64,000 nt of DNA from Trileptium ribeirensis (GCA_030248225.1 JASANE010020265.1:1-64000); one strand, 5' to 3'; counted from the first letter of the stretch, positions 34,091-47,593 are shown. Numbers and translations: made by a program. Notes: generated from the letters alone by a model not told the origin.

Positions 34091-36987
34091 GTAAGATCTA
34101 TTTCGCGTGAGTAATTTTAAAAGCCATAATTATAAATGTGGCAAAACGTTTCAATGTTTGTAACTTGATCGTTCCGACAATATCACCCGCACAGCATTAT
34201 ATACATAAAGGTTACTGCGACCATTTTAGTTCGAACACAGTATTCAAATTATGATCCTAGCAAGCTGAAACGCAACAAGAACTACATACCGTAAAGGTTC
34301 AAAATTACGTGTTTTTAAAACACACCTGACATATAGAATTGTCAAATATTATATAATTATTTGATTAATCGAAACGCAGCGAGCGAAGCGATGAAATTTT
34401 TGAGTAATAGCTTTGCTAGTGGCGAAATCGTAAAAACTTCTTTTGTCCGTCTGTTGAGGTCATAATTCATCACCAGGATCGATGGATTTTCACAAAGTTT
34501 ATTTGATCACAAAATCAGTCCCTTTGATTACACGCTAAGCCCGCCGACAATGTCTTCCGGGTCAAAATGGGCAACAAAAGGGTCAAGGGTCACATTTTTG
34601 AAATCTGGCCATCCGGTATATATTTTTCGCGACCTATGTCTCAACATATAGCGAAAAATGGAAATAACGTTGCAGAACCTCTCATCAAGAACTACAAATT
34701 TTTGCTAGGCATTTTTTGTCAGAGCTGCCGTTTTCGAGATATAAGCCAAAGTTTAAAAAATACCCCAAAACGTGAAAATTTCAAAACAATTTTTTGCTTG
34801 CTGGTGTGAATTATTGGAATATGAGATTATTTAACCCATTGAACAAGTCCGTTTCCCTGATTTAATACCGTACCGTATTAACCGTGTTATTAATCCTGTG
34901 GGACGCTGTTGGAGCAAAAATAGATGAATTTGGGCATCAATAATAGGCAAATTTCTCCACTTTTGAAATATAGATGTATGTGGGTCAATAGAACGTGCCA
35001 AATGATTATTGCTGTTGCAAACGATAAAATCAATTCTGTTTGCGTAGTATGCGTTAAATAATACAAATATTAGGTGTATTATTGTATAAAAATCACTCTT
35101 CAAAGTATAATTTTTCGTAAAATTTGTGATTTATAAATTTCAAGTTTTTGTCTTTTTGATCATTGGGAGAATAAATAGAATTCTTCGGTTTTGACACGTG
35201 GCTAAAATGACAGTAGCAGATTGACAGTGAAGTATTATCGGTGTATTATTGGTACAAAAACTGGGACCTGAATTTGAAAATGCAAAATGTACAATAAGTT
35301 TAGAGTGGCCACACTCGCTCCGTTTTCCCTCGCTTTGCGTGTTACTAGTTTTTAATGTGATAATGAAATGAAAAGCACTTGTTTTCAGATGGACTCCATG
35401 TAATTTTAACTTACATACAGCTATCTAACCTGCAGGCAGCTGCTAAATATACGTACTTATGGGTCACAAAGCATGTTAACACTTAAATAGAAAATTGAAA
35501 GTTGTAATCTCCCGTAAAATACGTGCAAATTGCTCTTTTGCTTTAGCTTGGATTTCGTGTCAACAGATTTGATTAGAATCGCCATCATAAGTACTATCCT
35601 TACGTTTTAATAGGGGTGCCAGGCAGCTCAGGGTTGCGATAAAACTCCAATGAACATGCATGGTTATGATATTGAGGGTTTATGTGTTGCTGAAATTATT
35701 AAATACGATGCTTTGGATGAGCTGTATCTTAAACAACGAGTTGAGTTTGTAACTAATTAAATAATATTACCGGATTAACTTGGCTAAGAGTGCATTACGA
35801 AAATGACACTCCATCATACTCATGTACTTATCCTTATACAAAATATGGACTTTCTCGAGTTACCGCGTAGATTGAAAGGGTACCCTTGAAGGTTCTCATG
35901 GCTATTTGCTGCCTTTCTAAACTTCTTGGTGGGATATGGATATTCCTGGAAAAAATTTATGCACCACGGACTAGCTATATCACACAAATGAATTCTTGAT
36001 AACCAGACGATCCTATAGAATCATCTGGTTAGAAGTAGAGCAGATATTAATATTTTTGAACCAAAATTGAATAAAATATTGCAAAATGATCATCCAAACT
36101 TTAAGTCATCGCAATTATTGTTTTATTATGCTTGTTTTTCTATTTCTATATTTTCATTACAATTTGAAGCCAAATTTTGCTTAAACTTTGTTATTAGTTT
36201 AATGATATTTTAAGCTCAAGTTTTGTGCTAAAAGTTTGAATGTAGAAACACGCCTTGGGAATAATGTTTCAATTTATATAAACTATAATACAGTTAGTTT
36301 TAATAAAAAGCTTGTATACTTTGTGTACGGTCGCAGACTTGTTAGTCATTCCACTTTGCAGACATGCGTGTGTAAAGAAGGTGTCCCCACCAACAGTTCA
36401 GTTTGAACCATTTGGCATAAAAATTGTTATAGAACGCTTTTTTGTCAACTGATATTTATGCAAAACTGTTCGGTGACACTCTGTACTGCGTTTTAAGTAA
36501 AAACAATCCTGTGTTCTCGAAAATTCAAATTGCCGAATGTTTTAACAACGAAAATTTGTTTAATTTGAATTAAGCGTGCTTTGTTTGTGACGCCAATATT
36601 GCCTTAAATTTGTTGGCGAATACTGCCTAATCTTTACAGAAATTTGTTTGGAAATACGTTAAACGGTTTTTCTGTAAATTTTAGCACCAAAAATATCTCT
36701 CCAATTGTATAACGAAGCTTTATTTTTAGCAACATTACCCAAAATTACCTCGACATCATATCGTTGTAGGTGCACAAATAGCCAAGCAAATGAATGTATA
36801 ATAATGATGATTGAAATCTTTGCTTATTTTCAATAATTGAGTTGTATGGTTTTATAGCTTTTCAAAGTTTATGAGGTAATAATTATACTGCTCGCTACAA
36901 TTATTTAAAACATAAATATACGAAATTTCTACATCATAATTTTAACTACTTCATAATTTCTACGTCATAATTACTGTTACATTTTAG
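34091..36987 (+). other. receptor intron 1
   Basis: The 2.9-kb intron starts GTAAGATC and ends TTACATTTTAG. The part 34370-34800 is denser in GC and has wording such as AGCGAGCGAAGCGATGAAAT that suggests an old repeat; a partly inverted counterpart CCCTCGCTTTGCGTGTTACT lies near 35330. No exon is seen. Confidence 0.65.
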
Positions 36988-37185
36988 CACTACCCACCTG
37001 GGAAATGGGACGAACTAACAGTTACATTTATCTTTGAGCGACTATACGGATTTTATATTCTGCAAGCGTACGTGCCAGCGTATTTAACTGTGTTCTTATC
37101 GTGGGTATCGTTTTATCTCGGCGCCAAGTCAATCCCGTCACGAACGACGATCGGCGTAAACGCGCTACTTGCGCTGACATTTCAG
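36988..37185 (+). CDS. Cys-loop receptor, exon 2 (M1 and M2)
   Basis: Sixty-six codons in phase 0 lie between acceptor CATTTTAG and donor CAG|GTAAGA. They encode [20 protein letters not shown], the end of the binding domain and the start of M1, then the pore-lining M2 with [18 protein letters not shown]. Anion channels of this family usually have Pro-Ala-Arg at the inner end of M2; here it reads Pro-Ser-Arg. The [14 protein letters not shown] wording is that of nematode GAB-1-like subunits. The exon continues directly into exon 3. Confidence 0.88.
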
Positions 37186-39246
37186 GTAAGAAGATTGTGG
37201 TTTATCTGTGACCACTTTTGTGATCATTTTGGATAAATGTTAATTATTTAATACGCAAACACAGCGTTTTCACTTGTTTTGATGAGTTGCTGACATAAAT
37301 TATTACATGTCAATAGTTTCAGCATTTGGTGCGAATCAAATTTGAAATGTAGCTCATAATATATATGTAAAATTGCCGGAACAGATAGAACGGATGTTGT
37401 TACAGCTACAGTAACGTCGTAAATATGTTGTGTGCAAAATAGTTCGCGGCATCGCTGTTTGAAAAATTACGCTATCTATCATTCCATCTATGCATTTCTA
37501 ATTTCTCGGTGGCCGAAAGTTATACTGTCACAGATCTTCGGTGCTTATGTTATACTAACAAAAATTGTGTAGCAATAGTTAGTATTTCATGTGTGTCTAA
37601 GATTTAATCACTGACCATGGTTATCTATCGCGATAACGTAGACGTATTTCTATCTGGTAGAATTTCACAGCGTTGACAGCGTAGAGCTTATAGTTGTAAA
37701 TTGAGCGCAGTTAGTGAGGTTTTTAGTCCGATCAAAAATTTTAAACGATATATTTTCGTACCGTATAGTAACACAGAACAACTCACAATAAGTAGGCGAT
37801 TCGGTATTGTGCTAGTTTCCTCTCCTGTTTAACCCACTAACATGCAGTGCTAGTAAAATGGCAACCAAGCATATTGTGACACGTTACATTTAACCAGCAA
37901 TGGAACGGGGTCAGTGGAGTCACATTTCTCGCAGGGTCACGAGGTCAACAGACTGACCCCGTGACCCCGGATAAAAAATTCTAAGGTGAGATTACAAATT
38001 TTTTTCATTACTTTCTCCATACAAAGATTTCACTAACATATTGTTCCATATAACCATTTATTTATTACTATATAGCTTTATAATTTTTTGGGAGTGAACT
38101 AACCACGGGAGGTCATAAAGATCACAAAATGCAAAATTTATTAAATCGGCCCTTCTTGGTCAAATGCCAGGTAGGGAGAGCATAATGCGAAAGATCGGCA
38201 TTAATTTCTGAAGCCGCGACAGTCTTCAGTAAAAATCAATCCGCGCCTTGCTATCTGACTTCTAAGCTGCTACTATGTTCATTACCGTGATGTCTTTTTA
38301 TTTGTATTCTGTCTTAAAATCTGTACGGAATATCGAATATAAGTAGCGATTGCCATACGGTTCTCTCACACGTTTAGCTATCTAGGTTTTGGGCTATTGT
38401 TACGTTCAAACTTGAGATATTTGAATACGTTTAACATTCAGAGGTCTTGTTTAAGTTTGATTAGGGTATCATATATGAGACATTTGTTTGGAAAATCTTT
38501 ACTGATGATTGTTTACATTATTGTAGATTTGAAAATCTTATACAATTTAGAGAAAAATTATTTTACACAAAATTAGTAATGTAAATTTCTTGACTCTACA
38601 GTTGTGCGTTACGGCGATTTTGACCCTACATTCTGAGTTCGGGACCGGTTATTAAAAAATTATTCGAACAATATTGTTGGGACAGCGCAAAGGCTATAAT
38701 TTATTTAAAACAAATATTATTGAAATTTGGCTCAAGGATTTCGCTGAAATTTGCGTTTACACAACAAAAATTTGGAAGGAACTCATTTTTGACCATACTG
38801 AATTCCTCGGAATATTGGTTAGGATAACGGAGACTTCGGACTATCGGAAACAAATCTCTTTTTAATGAAAGCATAATTTTAATCATTTCAACATTAAAAA
38901 TTCTTGTGTATAAGAGTTTATATATATTTATATATTTATCATCAACGGGGTCAGGATGCGACGAAGTCACCGGGTCACGGGCTCACTTAGATGTGACCCC
39001 GTTCCATTGCTGCATTTAACGGAGATTGTCGTGTAATGCTTGATTGCATATGTGGGTTATAATTCGCACTTTTTGCGAGACTTCTTAAGGAATCCAACGA
39101 TCAGACGAGCTGACGAACCAATGGGACTACCAGCTGAGTGGTTTATGTAGTTCGCTTGCAATCATACAATGGAGGGTAAATCGCTTTAACTTTGTCAAAC
39201 ATTGCATGATTAGCAAACTAATTCGGGCATTGAAAGGGTTCTTTAG
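37186..39246 (+). other. receptor intron 2
   Basis: The 2.1-kb intron starts GTAAGAAG and ends GTTCTTTAG. More than half of it is the inserted hAT-type element at 37895-39012. Confidence 0.8.
37887..39020. mobile_element. non-autonomous hAT-type DNA element with 8-bp target duplication
   Basis: The element (37895-39012, 1118 bp) starts CAGCAATGGAACGGGGTCA and ends with the reverse complement, TGACCCCGTTCCATTGCTG, with weaker inverted similarity extending further inward. On both sides lies the identical octamer CATTTAAC (37887-37894 and 39013-39020). Eight-base target duplications and CAG...CTG ends are hallmarks of the hAT superfamily. There is no transposase ORF, so it depended on a relative elsewhere. 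Confidence 0.85.
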
Positions 39247-39384
39247 GTCGGTTCGACAATCCAGAACTTGCCGCGGAGTTCTGAAGTGAAAAGTATCGAC
39301 GTCTGGGTTCTTGCGTGCATGGCATTTATATTTTGTTCGCTGCTCGAATTGGCGCTTATAGGGTTTATCACTAAAAACGAACAG
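39247..39384 (+). CDS. Cys-loop receptor, exon 3 (M2-M3 linker and M3)
   Basis: Forty-six codons in phase 0 from acceptor TTCTTTAG to donor CAG|GTATTG. They encode [20 protein letters not shown], the M2-M3 loop that couples ligand binding to gating, and the M3 helix [20 protein letters not shown] followed by ITKNEQ. The LPR-x-S-x-VK-x-(L/I)DVW pattern is diagnostic for the family. Confidence 0.86.
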
Positions 39385-40429
39385 GTATTGGCGGTAACAA
39401 TTTTATTTGGATATAAAACTTGTGTCATTGCAAAATTTTTTATGTACACATATATGTATAGATAGCCAAAATTAACTTTGAGGCGCGTGTTTGAAATACA
39501 AGCACTGCTGGTCTTCGTATACTAACGTTGTAACTTTGTTAGTTTAGGCTTCGTTTTCAAGTATTAAGTCTCAGAATATCTATAAATTTAAAGCACTGTA
39601 CACACAGACAGCATTGTCGTTTTATCTAATTATATAAATTTATGCTTTTTAGCGTGACTTAAGGCTTTATGTGCCTATGTTGATTTCTCTTTCATGGCTT
39701 AAGTCGCAATATTGCTGTTATGCCTCCAAAAGCTTTGGAAACCCGATTATTTACACTTTGGAATAACCTGTAAAATTTAAAATGAAATGTTTGTATTTTC
39801 TAAACTTTTAAATTGCTTGCAATGGAAATGATATACATAAATGTGAGTTTACGGCGGTTTATGCAAAGAAACTGCGCATTCCTAATCTAAAGCCACATAG
39901 TTGTACTTTCATTATCACAAGCAAACTTGACCTATCTGTACAAGGACTCTTTAAAATACTGTAATGCTAAACATTTCTGACAATGTTGTTGAAGTCAGCT
40001 ATCACATATATTATTACTCTTAAAAGGACTCGTCCTTAGCTATATAATTATGATATTTAGAGTATAATAGAGTCATGCATTTTTGAGCCAAGACGTTAAT
40101 ACTGATCGCATTACTGGGTCTGAGTTTGTCGTTAACTTGGTGTATTAAACCGAAATAACTGATATTTGAGTATTCCCATATCGACATTATGCCATACCTG
40201 TTAAAATATGTTTCATTGAGTCAAAAGCAAATTCATCGCTTATTTTAATATCTTTAGTAAGTCGGAACGTTAATACTGACAACTTTACTTGTTCTGAGTT
40301 TGTCGTTAACTTCGTGTATTAAACCTAAATGATTACTCATATTTGAGTTTTCCTATATCGACATTGTGCCTGTTAAAACGTGTTTGATTCCGTTAAAAGC
40401 AAATTCATCGAGTATATTCATATCTTTAG
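39385..40429 (+). other. receptor intron 3 with an internal duplication
   Basis: The intron starts GTATTGGC and ends ATATCTTTAG. Its 3' part (about 40093-40429) is a tandem duplication with a period near 173 bp; the first copy carries a second acceptor, ATATCTTTAG, ending at 40257. Confidence 0.75.
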
Positions 40430-40579
40430 GAAGCCGGAATTCGTTGCGACTGTACATGGATGTGCGCCAAGTGTCCACTTTGGACAGCGAAGAAGCTTGA
40501 CGAGCTTGCCATCATTGCTTTTCCGTGTTGTTTCGGAATATTCAATATTTACTACTGGGGATTTCTTGTTCGATTATGA
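40430..40579 (+). CDS. Cys-loop receptor, exon 4 (M4 and C-terminus)
   Basis: Forty-nine codons then TGA at 40577-40579, in phase 0 after ATATCTTTAG. They encode a Cys-rich stretch (RCDCTWMCAKC), then KKLDELAIIAFPCCFGIFNI, the M4 helix with its typical Asp and Phe-Pro, and YYW. With exon 3 this leaves an M3-M4 cytoplasmic loop of only about 30 residues, much shorter than usual for this family, so an exon may be missing between 39385 and 40429, or the loop may truly be short. The cysteines in the loop are unusual. Confidence 0.75.
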   Translation, partial: EAGIRCDCTWMCAKCPLWTAKKLDELAIIAFPCCFGIFNIYYWGFLVRL

Positions 40580-43530
40580 AATAGTATCCATTCCTGAAAT
40601 GCTTCCAATTTTATAGATTTGAAAATGCAATAAGTGTACTTTAAAATACTTTTGACCTAGGTGCTCATAGAGGTTGGGTACCGTCCTAAAGAACGGATCC
40701 ACAGCCATATTTAGTATTCAGCCAGAGGCTCCGCACCCTTCAACCTAAACCAACTCTCGCTTTCCCTTGCCGCGTCTCTCCCTTTCCCTGCCCCCCTCCC
40801 ACACACCCCCCAAAAAAGACATACGGGTAGTTTTAATACTTATGCACAAAATTGTTAACTGTTGTATGCGGAAAAACTCGGGAAACCTAGCAAAAACCTT
40901 GGTTTACTCTTTTTTCGAACGATCATCACGTCTAAGCTATTTGCTCCCCCAAGCCCGACCGTGAACAGCTTTATATCTTTAGAAGAGTACAGCAGAATTT
41001 TACTACCTAAACATTTAGCAGTATTTCTATAACTAATGTTTATGTAGTTTTTTGACAGTTTTTGTTATTATTCAGAGTTCAATTTTTGATATTATAAACA
41101 TCATAAACACTTCCGGCATTAACGTCCGTCCAAAATATTTCGGAACACTAGCATGGATTGGAATCACAAAAGCAACGCTTCGAAACTTTGCGTGATTGTG
41201 CGATGAATATAAATTCTAGAGAGTCATGTGACTTTTCTTTTTGTGAACGAATTCGATGGGGTTCGATTGGGTTCTCGCCCTAATGTAATGTCAAAGCTCT
41301 TTGTATCTAGCATATCGGATTATCTTCTTGAGCTTAATCGTTCAAGTCAAAAGTAAATGAATTTTATATTACATCCAATGATCATAAGTGCCCCAAAAAG
41401 TATTTTGAGACCTTTGCTTTTATTATACATAAATATATCTTGCTTTCATGATTTTAGCAATTTTACTTATATAGTTTTGCTGATGCAGATAAATCTAAAA
41501 ACGCTATAAGCAACGCAATTCATTATGTCTGTTCACAGGATTGACCAAGTATCAAATCACTTGAATGACTGTAAATAGTCAGAATTCTTTGTATGTCATC
41601 TACAATCAATAAATTTTCGCAGCAGGCTTTGTAAGACACGTCGAAATAACAATCTCTAATGCAATGATTTGAAATCCAGCGCACATAGGACAAAAATTTT
41701 AAAATGTTTTGGGTATTTCAGGAGTGTTTTAGACGCCTGTAACATAGTTTATATAACATACTGTGCTATACATATGTCACGCTAGCCGTGCTTTCAAATG
41801 TTTTTACGCACTCCTTCAAACTCGTGCTATTGCAGGCATTTACCTCGTCAAAACCGTGGGTACCAATTTCCCAATGCACGACAAACTATGTTACAAATAC
41901 TACATGTATTCATTCGCACACATGTGTGCTACTGCGTGCTTATTTATGTTACGTGCAACCGTTTGCCTCGTCTCTGGTCAAGGTATCTGATATTCATTTC
42001 GGTGGAATAAGTGTAAAGTTATATCACTCATAGCATATACTACCGTATTTGCCATGAGCATGGTAGTTACAAGAAACAGCTCGAATACTTATAATTGGAT
42101 TTTCTTGAGCTGAGACATTCCGCTATAACCTCCGATGTACAAATACGTACATAGAGACCTGAGTGTTTCATGTGAAACGTTATATATGACAGATGCACTG
42201 AAATTCGTACGCGGATTCATCCGGTAAAACTTTGCAAATGCAAACGGAACTCAAATTTACAGACGCACTTGTATATATAGAAATAGAGTCATGGAACCGA
42301 CTTCGTTTAAATATAAAACGGGAAATCCAATGAACAGATTAGAAACAAGTTGTTTAACAAACCATTTAACATAGTAGATTTTAGCGCAATAATAAAACGT
42401 GACAGAAACTGTTGGGAAGTTGTAATATTGTTGTTTTTTAATTCCTTTCTGCTTTCGTTTTGTCTGACTGGTATCATTCCATAGTTTTGTTTATGCATCA
42501 TATTAAATGTTTAATAAACTTCATTCATTTTATTTAGTTTACCATGTACTGTATGTTTGTAATTCCGTTTTTCGCTTGCTTTACTCGAAACCGCAATTAT
42601 CAATCCAGGAACTGCAAAATCTACTACAAATTTATTTAGTTCCTATTTGACATAAAAGACATTTTTATTGTCGTGGTGTTCTGATGCTGAAAAGCGTACG
42701 TACGATCCAAGATAAAAAATCATTAAACGTCGTTCACACAGGATATTTTGCTTACTAGCGTTCATAAAGCACTGCCATATATATTTTACAGTGGAATCAA
42801 ATTGAATAAGGAAATGGATATTGGGACAAAAAACGGAAGTGATTAAAAATAAAATTTTGGTAAAGCTTTTGCAGTGATATAGAAATTTACTATTTATATG
42901 ATAAACTCGGGCTATTGAAAGACTACGGTTGAATAACAACGGTGTTCATAGCCAATAGTCTTCTTTCGATCCTTTGCCGTGGCGGTTGAACTTTCTTTAA
43001 CTCCACACGAAATATAGTATTAATGCATGCATGGAAGTATAAATTCGAAAACTGAGTTGTTAATGCTCGCTTTCGATACCAACCCTCTGCGTAATGCGAG
43101 CTGCTTCGTTGAAACAAGAGAGTGCCTCAGAAAATTCTTTTCAAACTAAACTGATTCAACAAAACACATTTCAGTTTGTTTCTTATCGGACAATAATGCA
43201 GATGCACAGATGCCATTAATAAAAATTAAACATATAGCTCTATGTGCGTGATTTAACATATAATATTTTCTATACATCTACTTGTGTAAACTCATGACTT
43301 TTCGATCACTGCGTTACATTTTGCTACTTTAGTTATATATACTACAGTTCTACTTAGGATTATGCCAAGTTTTCATTTAGACGGAAAAATATTATACAAT
43401 TATACGAGTTGTGTGCCTGACATGATACTTACATTACATACATAATGCATATATACTAAAAACAGCATAGTTGTAGATAACGGGAGGTGTGAGGTTATTC
43501 CTTCTGAGTATCGCTAAACTTCACAGCTTA
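40580..43530. other. downstream intergenic DNA
   Basis: AT-rich with a C/T-rich patch (40735-40810). A weak exon candidate sits at 41076-41195: after TTATTATTCAG a phase-0 frame of 39 codons ends in TGA and reads INVRPKYFGTLAWIGITKA; I do not recognise it. Nothing else is supported. Confidence 0.4.
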
Positions 43531-43539
43531 TTAAGCCAG

Positions 43540-43690
43540 CTATTTTGAGAAAATTGACAAAAATTGGGCAAAATTTGGAAAAAATTCGCACAAAATAGCA
43601 AAAAAAATTGAAGAAGAATATTTTTGGAAAACTTGGCGAAAATTGAAAAAATTGAAAAAATGTTAGCGAAATTGGGAAAAACTATGAAAT
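43540..43690. repeat. A-rich GGCAAAATTTGG-type array, copy 2
   Basis: Short phased units such as TTGGGCAAAATTTGG and ACTTGGCGAAAATTGAAAA recur every 10-14 bp. The same type of array is found at 14615-14750, 46905-47060 and 52975-53150. Confidence 0.6.
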
Positions 43691-43699
43691 ACAACGATA

Positions 43700-46600
43700 T
43701 ATAACATAATATAGCATGTGAAAGTATCAAAATTAAATGTAGCGATCGAAAAGATCATAAGTACATATAATGCATATTGTATTATACAGACTATATAAAT
43801 GAATATGTTTATTATAATAACGTTCATAATGCATTCGCCTTACCACTGTGGTAATGAATAACATATACTGATAAACCTAACAATAGTAGATGTAAAATAC
43901 AATTAGCTGGTGTCAAATCATCTATGGACAGTAAATCCAAGCCAATTAAAATTTTAAAAGAATAGGATTAATTATCTCTAAAACCATTATATATTATACG
44001 TGTTTACAAATTGCTCTTTGATGATATGACAGATGATAGCGTCGGTTCATTTGCTAATTTTCAATATTAAACATGTTTTAGGTTTAAAGCATATATGTAT
44101 AAGATAATGTCAAATATCTTACCAATCATTTCCTGACGTCATTGTGTTGTGGATGGGCTTATTGAAAGGTCAATATATTTAAGAACAGATTGAGTTATAA
44201 AGCTTGTCACCGTGCATGCATTATATATTTCCTTTGTATATATTTTTGTAGCTGCGGAATTCCGTCCAAAGAAAGAGGAAGAATTTTCCGTCTGTATCAC
44301 GCATAATTTTGGAAAATGTTTGTTTCACATGTTTGTTACATTGAGATTGGGGTCATTTACTGTCCTTTAGAACATGCGTCGACTGTTTCCCATGGGAACT
44401 GTGATTTTATCCCAACTAGTCTCCTGAACTTTTGGTGTCCGAAACATGTTACTCTATAAATCTATCCATAGGCGTCGAATCTGAAATGCGCTAAGTAATT
44501 CCAGTGAGAGCTGCAACCTTGCTGTATTACACTATTTTGCCTGAGCAGGCTTTTTCAAGCTTATAACCCTTAAGCTTAATTTTAATAAAACTTATAAGCT
44601 TAATTTTAAAATATCAAATAAGTGAATTTTGTTCGAAATTTTGACAAATCATTATGCTTGTTGGTAATGAAAAATGACTATATGAGGTTATTTAACGTGT
44701 TAGACACGTGTGTTTTATAGCTGTAAACTAATATTCAGTATATTGTTGCCACTGTGACACAATGCAGGGATGTAAAAACGCTAAAAATTTGGTAACAAAA
44801 TTGTCAAGTTCTAGCATTTTGAAACTTAATTCAGCATAAAGGCCTAGCAAAAGCCTAGAGGTTTTCGGGCTTGTTTAATACGTTAAGAGCAACTGCAATA
44901 TCGTTGCGCGCATCAATTAAGGCAAACAATAAGTGACCTCCTACAACTTGAAAAATAGCGCCTAAACTTTATAATTTCTTCCTAAAACTTGTGATTTATT
45001 TTGAATGTTTCTGTGATTTGGCATCGGACATAGAAACAGTGTTTTAAGCTTTTGATAAATACCATGAAAAGAACAGCAACATTGCTCTAACATTTTTCCG
45101 ATGTATATATATATATTGTCTTTTCCACACTTTGAAGGCGGTAGAGCAATTTCAGTTTACTACACACAGGATTGCAACACTCGCTCAGATTGCATTTATC
45201 GCGCTACTTACTGATACAGACGAGACATAAAAGTTTCGAGCTGTGCTAAAAATTTATGAAAATTATATTGTGAAACATGTTTGCGGCAAAATCTATCAAT
45301 TTAACATAGAAACGTAATAAACAATTACATATGCAGTTTTAAACCTTTTTGTCACAGCCGCGATATTATTTTCGGTATTTCTCCATGTGCGTGCATTGGT
45401 AATGAACATAGTAACGATGGCACTATCATGGACATGATTAACCCGATTCTGCTATATACTTTTAGCCTGATAATAGTTGCATTATTTTTGCGATCTAATT
45501 TTTAGTTACGGACATTGTCGCATCGTCCTTCAAAAACGGAGCCCGACATGCGATACGAGAATAGAACTAAATTAAATACCACTATGCCAATCGAGACGTG
45601 AAATTTGTGTTTAAATTTTGTTTTAAGAATAACAAATCTGCTAACATAAAGCATGGAATAGGTAAGATAAACGCCATCTAAAATATTTGTGTTATGTAAT
45701 ATATTACATATAATTAGTATAAAATTCTGGAAAAAGTAATTTGAGGAATTGTGGCGTTGTACTAATGGACGCGTGGTTTGGACGGTGTATTGTAGCCAAT
45801 CGTTCCTTAATTGGATCCTCACTGCGACCTTGCTTTTTCTACAAGAGATCAACTAAGAAGAACCAATGCAGGTGAACCGCAGAACAGTAATAATCTCGCA
45901 CAACAGCAATTTTTTATTGAAATTTATTGAAAAGCGAACCTGATGTTTCTGACCGTTATAGCCATCTAATAAAAAATAAACTGCTGTCACACTTTTCTTA
46001 AGAAAACGAAACACAAATTCTTTTCAGCAGTTTTGTCCGGAATTATTTTTCGACAGTGGAGCTTGTTCAGACTTATTTTAGCAAACACTAACTTGAGGTA
46101 GTGATATATTACATTTACAGAGCTTTTTGTTAACTGGCAAATTTTTGAAATTAGCAATTTCGAACTTAGATTTTTGCCTAAATATATGTTATGAAAAGTT
46201 CTTAGTGATGAGTGCTTGTCTTAATTCTATGTACCCTAGACACGTGGTTTGAAATACAAAACTGTTTCAAACCTGTGCATATAAAGCATGAATATAAAAC
46301 ATTACTTCCACAAATCGTCAGCACAAAAATTGGAAGTATAATTTTAAACTTTATGTTTTTGTAGACGATTGCTCAGAAATTAGCTGCTTAAAACATTAGT
46401 AAATGAATTCTCCAACTCAAATCCTCTTCTAATTCACCGAAAATTTGCGCAGATTATGTCTTAACGCAGCAGTAAATTAGACGGCATTTTCCAAAACTTT
46501 TAGTTACGACGTGAATTTAAATAGACCAAATTTGTTATTAGCTATAGTTTTAAAGAAGTATGTATGTTTTGTGATGATGCATGTGAGATCATCAGAATTA

Positions 46601-46904
46601 TTTTCAGTTTTGGACCAGTACCCACACTGATCAGAGTCATATTTCTTTATAGATATCTTGCAAATGTCTAGCTTGGTCTAGCGCCAGGATTGAGTTATTT
46701 ATATATATATATATATAGTATGCTGTGTTTTATGGTGACTATATTATTTTAACCCACAAATTTAACTCCGAATATATATATGTATAGAAATATGGCTATA
46801 CCAAATGTGTCGATAGTTTGGCTCGGCCACGTAAGGGTCTGATCTTGTAAAGACAAATCTACCCCGACCTGAAACCTTGGCACCCTCGCCTAGCATCGTA
46901 GATG
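43700..46904. other. intergenic DNA, nothing supported
   Basis: A minus-strand frame of 116 codons at 45502-45852 has hydrophobic stretches but no motif I recognise. The remainder is AT-rich without genes or repeats that I can define. Confidence 0.45.
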
Positions 46905-47060
46905 CGTGAAAAATTTGAATATTTCGGCAAAAATTGGGAAAAACAGGGTAAAAATTGGCAAAATTTGGCGTAACATTGGCAAAAAATGAAATGAGAAAAA
47001 TTTATCGCATATTGGCAAAAATTGGGTAAAATATTGCCGAAATCAATAAAATGTTCGAGT
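46905..47060. repeat. A-rich GGCAAAATTTGG-type array, copy 3
   Basis: The clearest member: TTCGGCAAAAATTGGG, GTAAAAATTGGCAAAATTTG and GCATATTGGCAAAAATTGGG follow each other at irregular 10-14 bp steps. It is flanked by C-rich segments (CACCCTCGCCTAGC before and CCTCCCCTGCCC after), which suggests a unit larger than the array. Confidence 0.65.
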
Positions 47061-47593
47061 TACTAAGAATTCCAAAAATTAAGCCTCCCCTGCCCTAATC
47101 TCCTGCCCGCAAAGACCCACCCGCCGAACACCTACCACTCTAAGCCAACGGATGTTCGGTACCTATGCGCTTAACATAAAACCGCTGTGTACGGTATTAG
47201 AATTTTTGAACTAATTTCCTAATCCCATCAGGACAACACAGTTCGAAATTGTATTTGAGAACAGCGATAACAGAATTTTTAATATTAAATAATAGCATCA
47301 GTTATAAGAAATAACATTTTTGGGCCACAATTGCATGTAATTAAACATGTATATTATTTGAATTGGCGGTTTGTAATTCGTATATTGGGCACATTTATAC
47401 CGATTGTAATAATATAACTTATACGTTGCATTTATCGTATCAATCCTGCACAAGTAAAGGTTTTATGATTTCTATTCACTTTTCTAGCGTTTTAAAAGCT
47501 CTGACTTATAAAAACGGCGTGATAAAGTAACGTGTTGATAAAGTGTAAACATGAACAAATCATAGCTCAGTTCTACTCTAAACTCAATTTTTA

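Noticed and set aside
43521..43730. Minus-strand frame with regular Phe/Ile pattern
   Set aside because: Its periodic peptide comes from the A-rich array at 43540-43690.
45502..45852. 116-codon minus-strand frame with hydrophobic segments
   Set aside because: No family motif, no splice sites that link it to neighbours, and its length is possible by chance.
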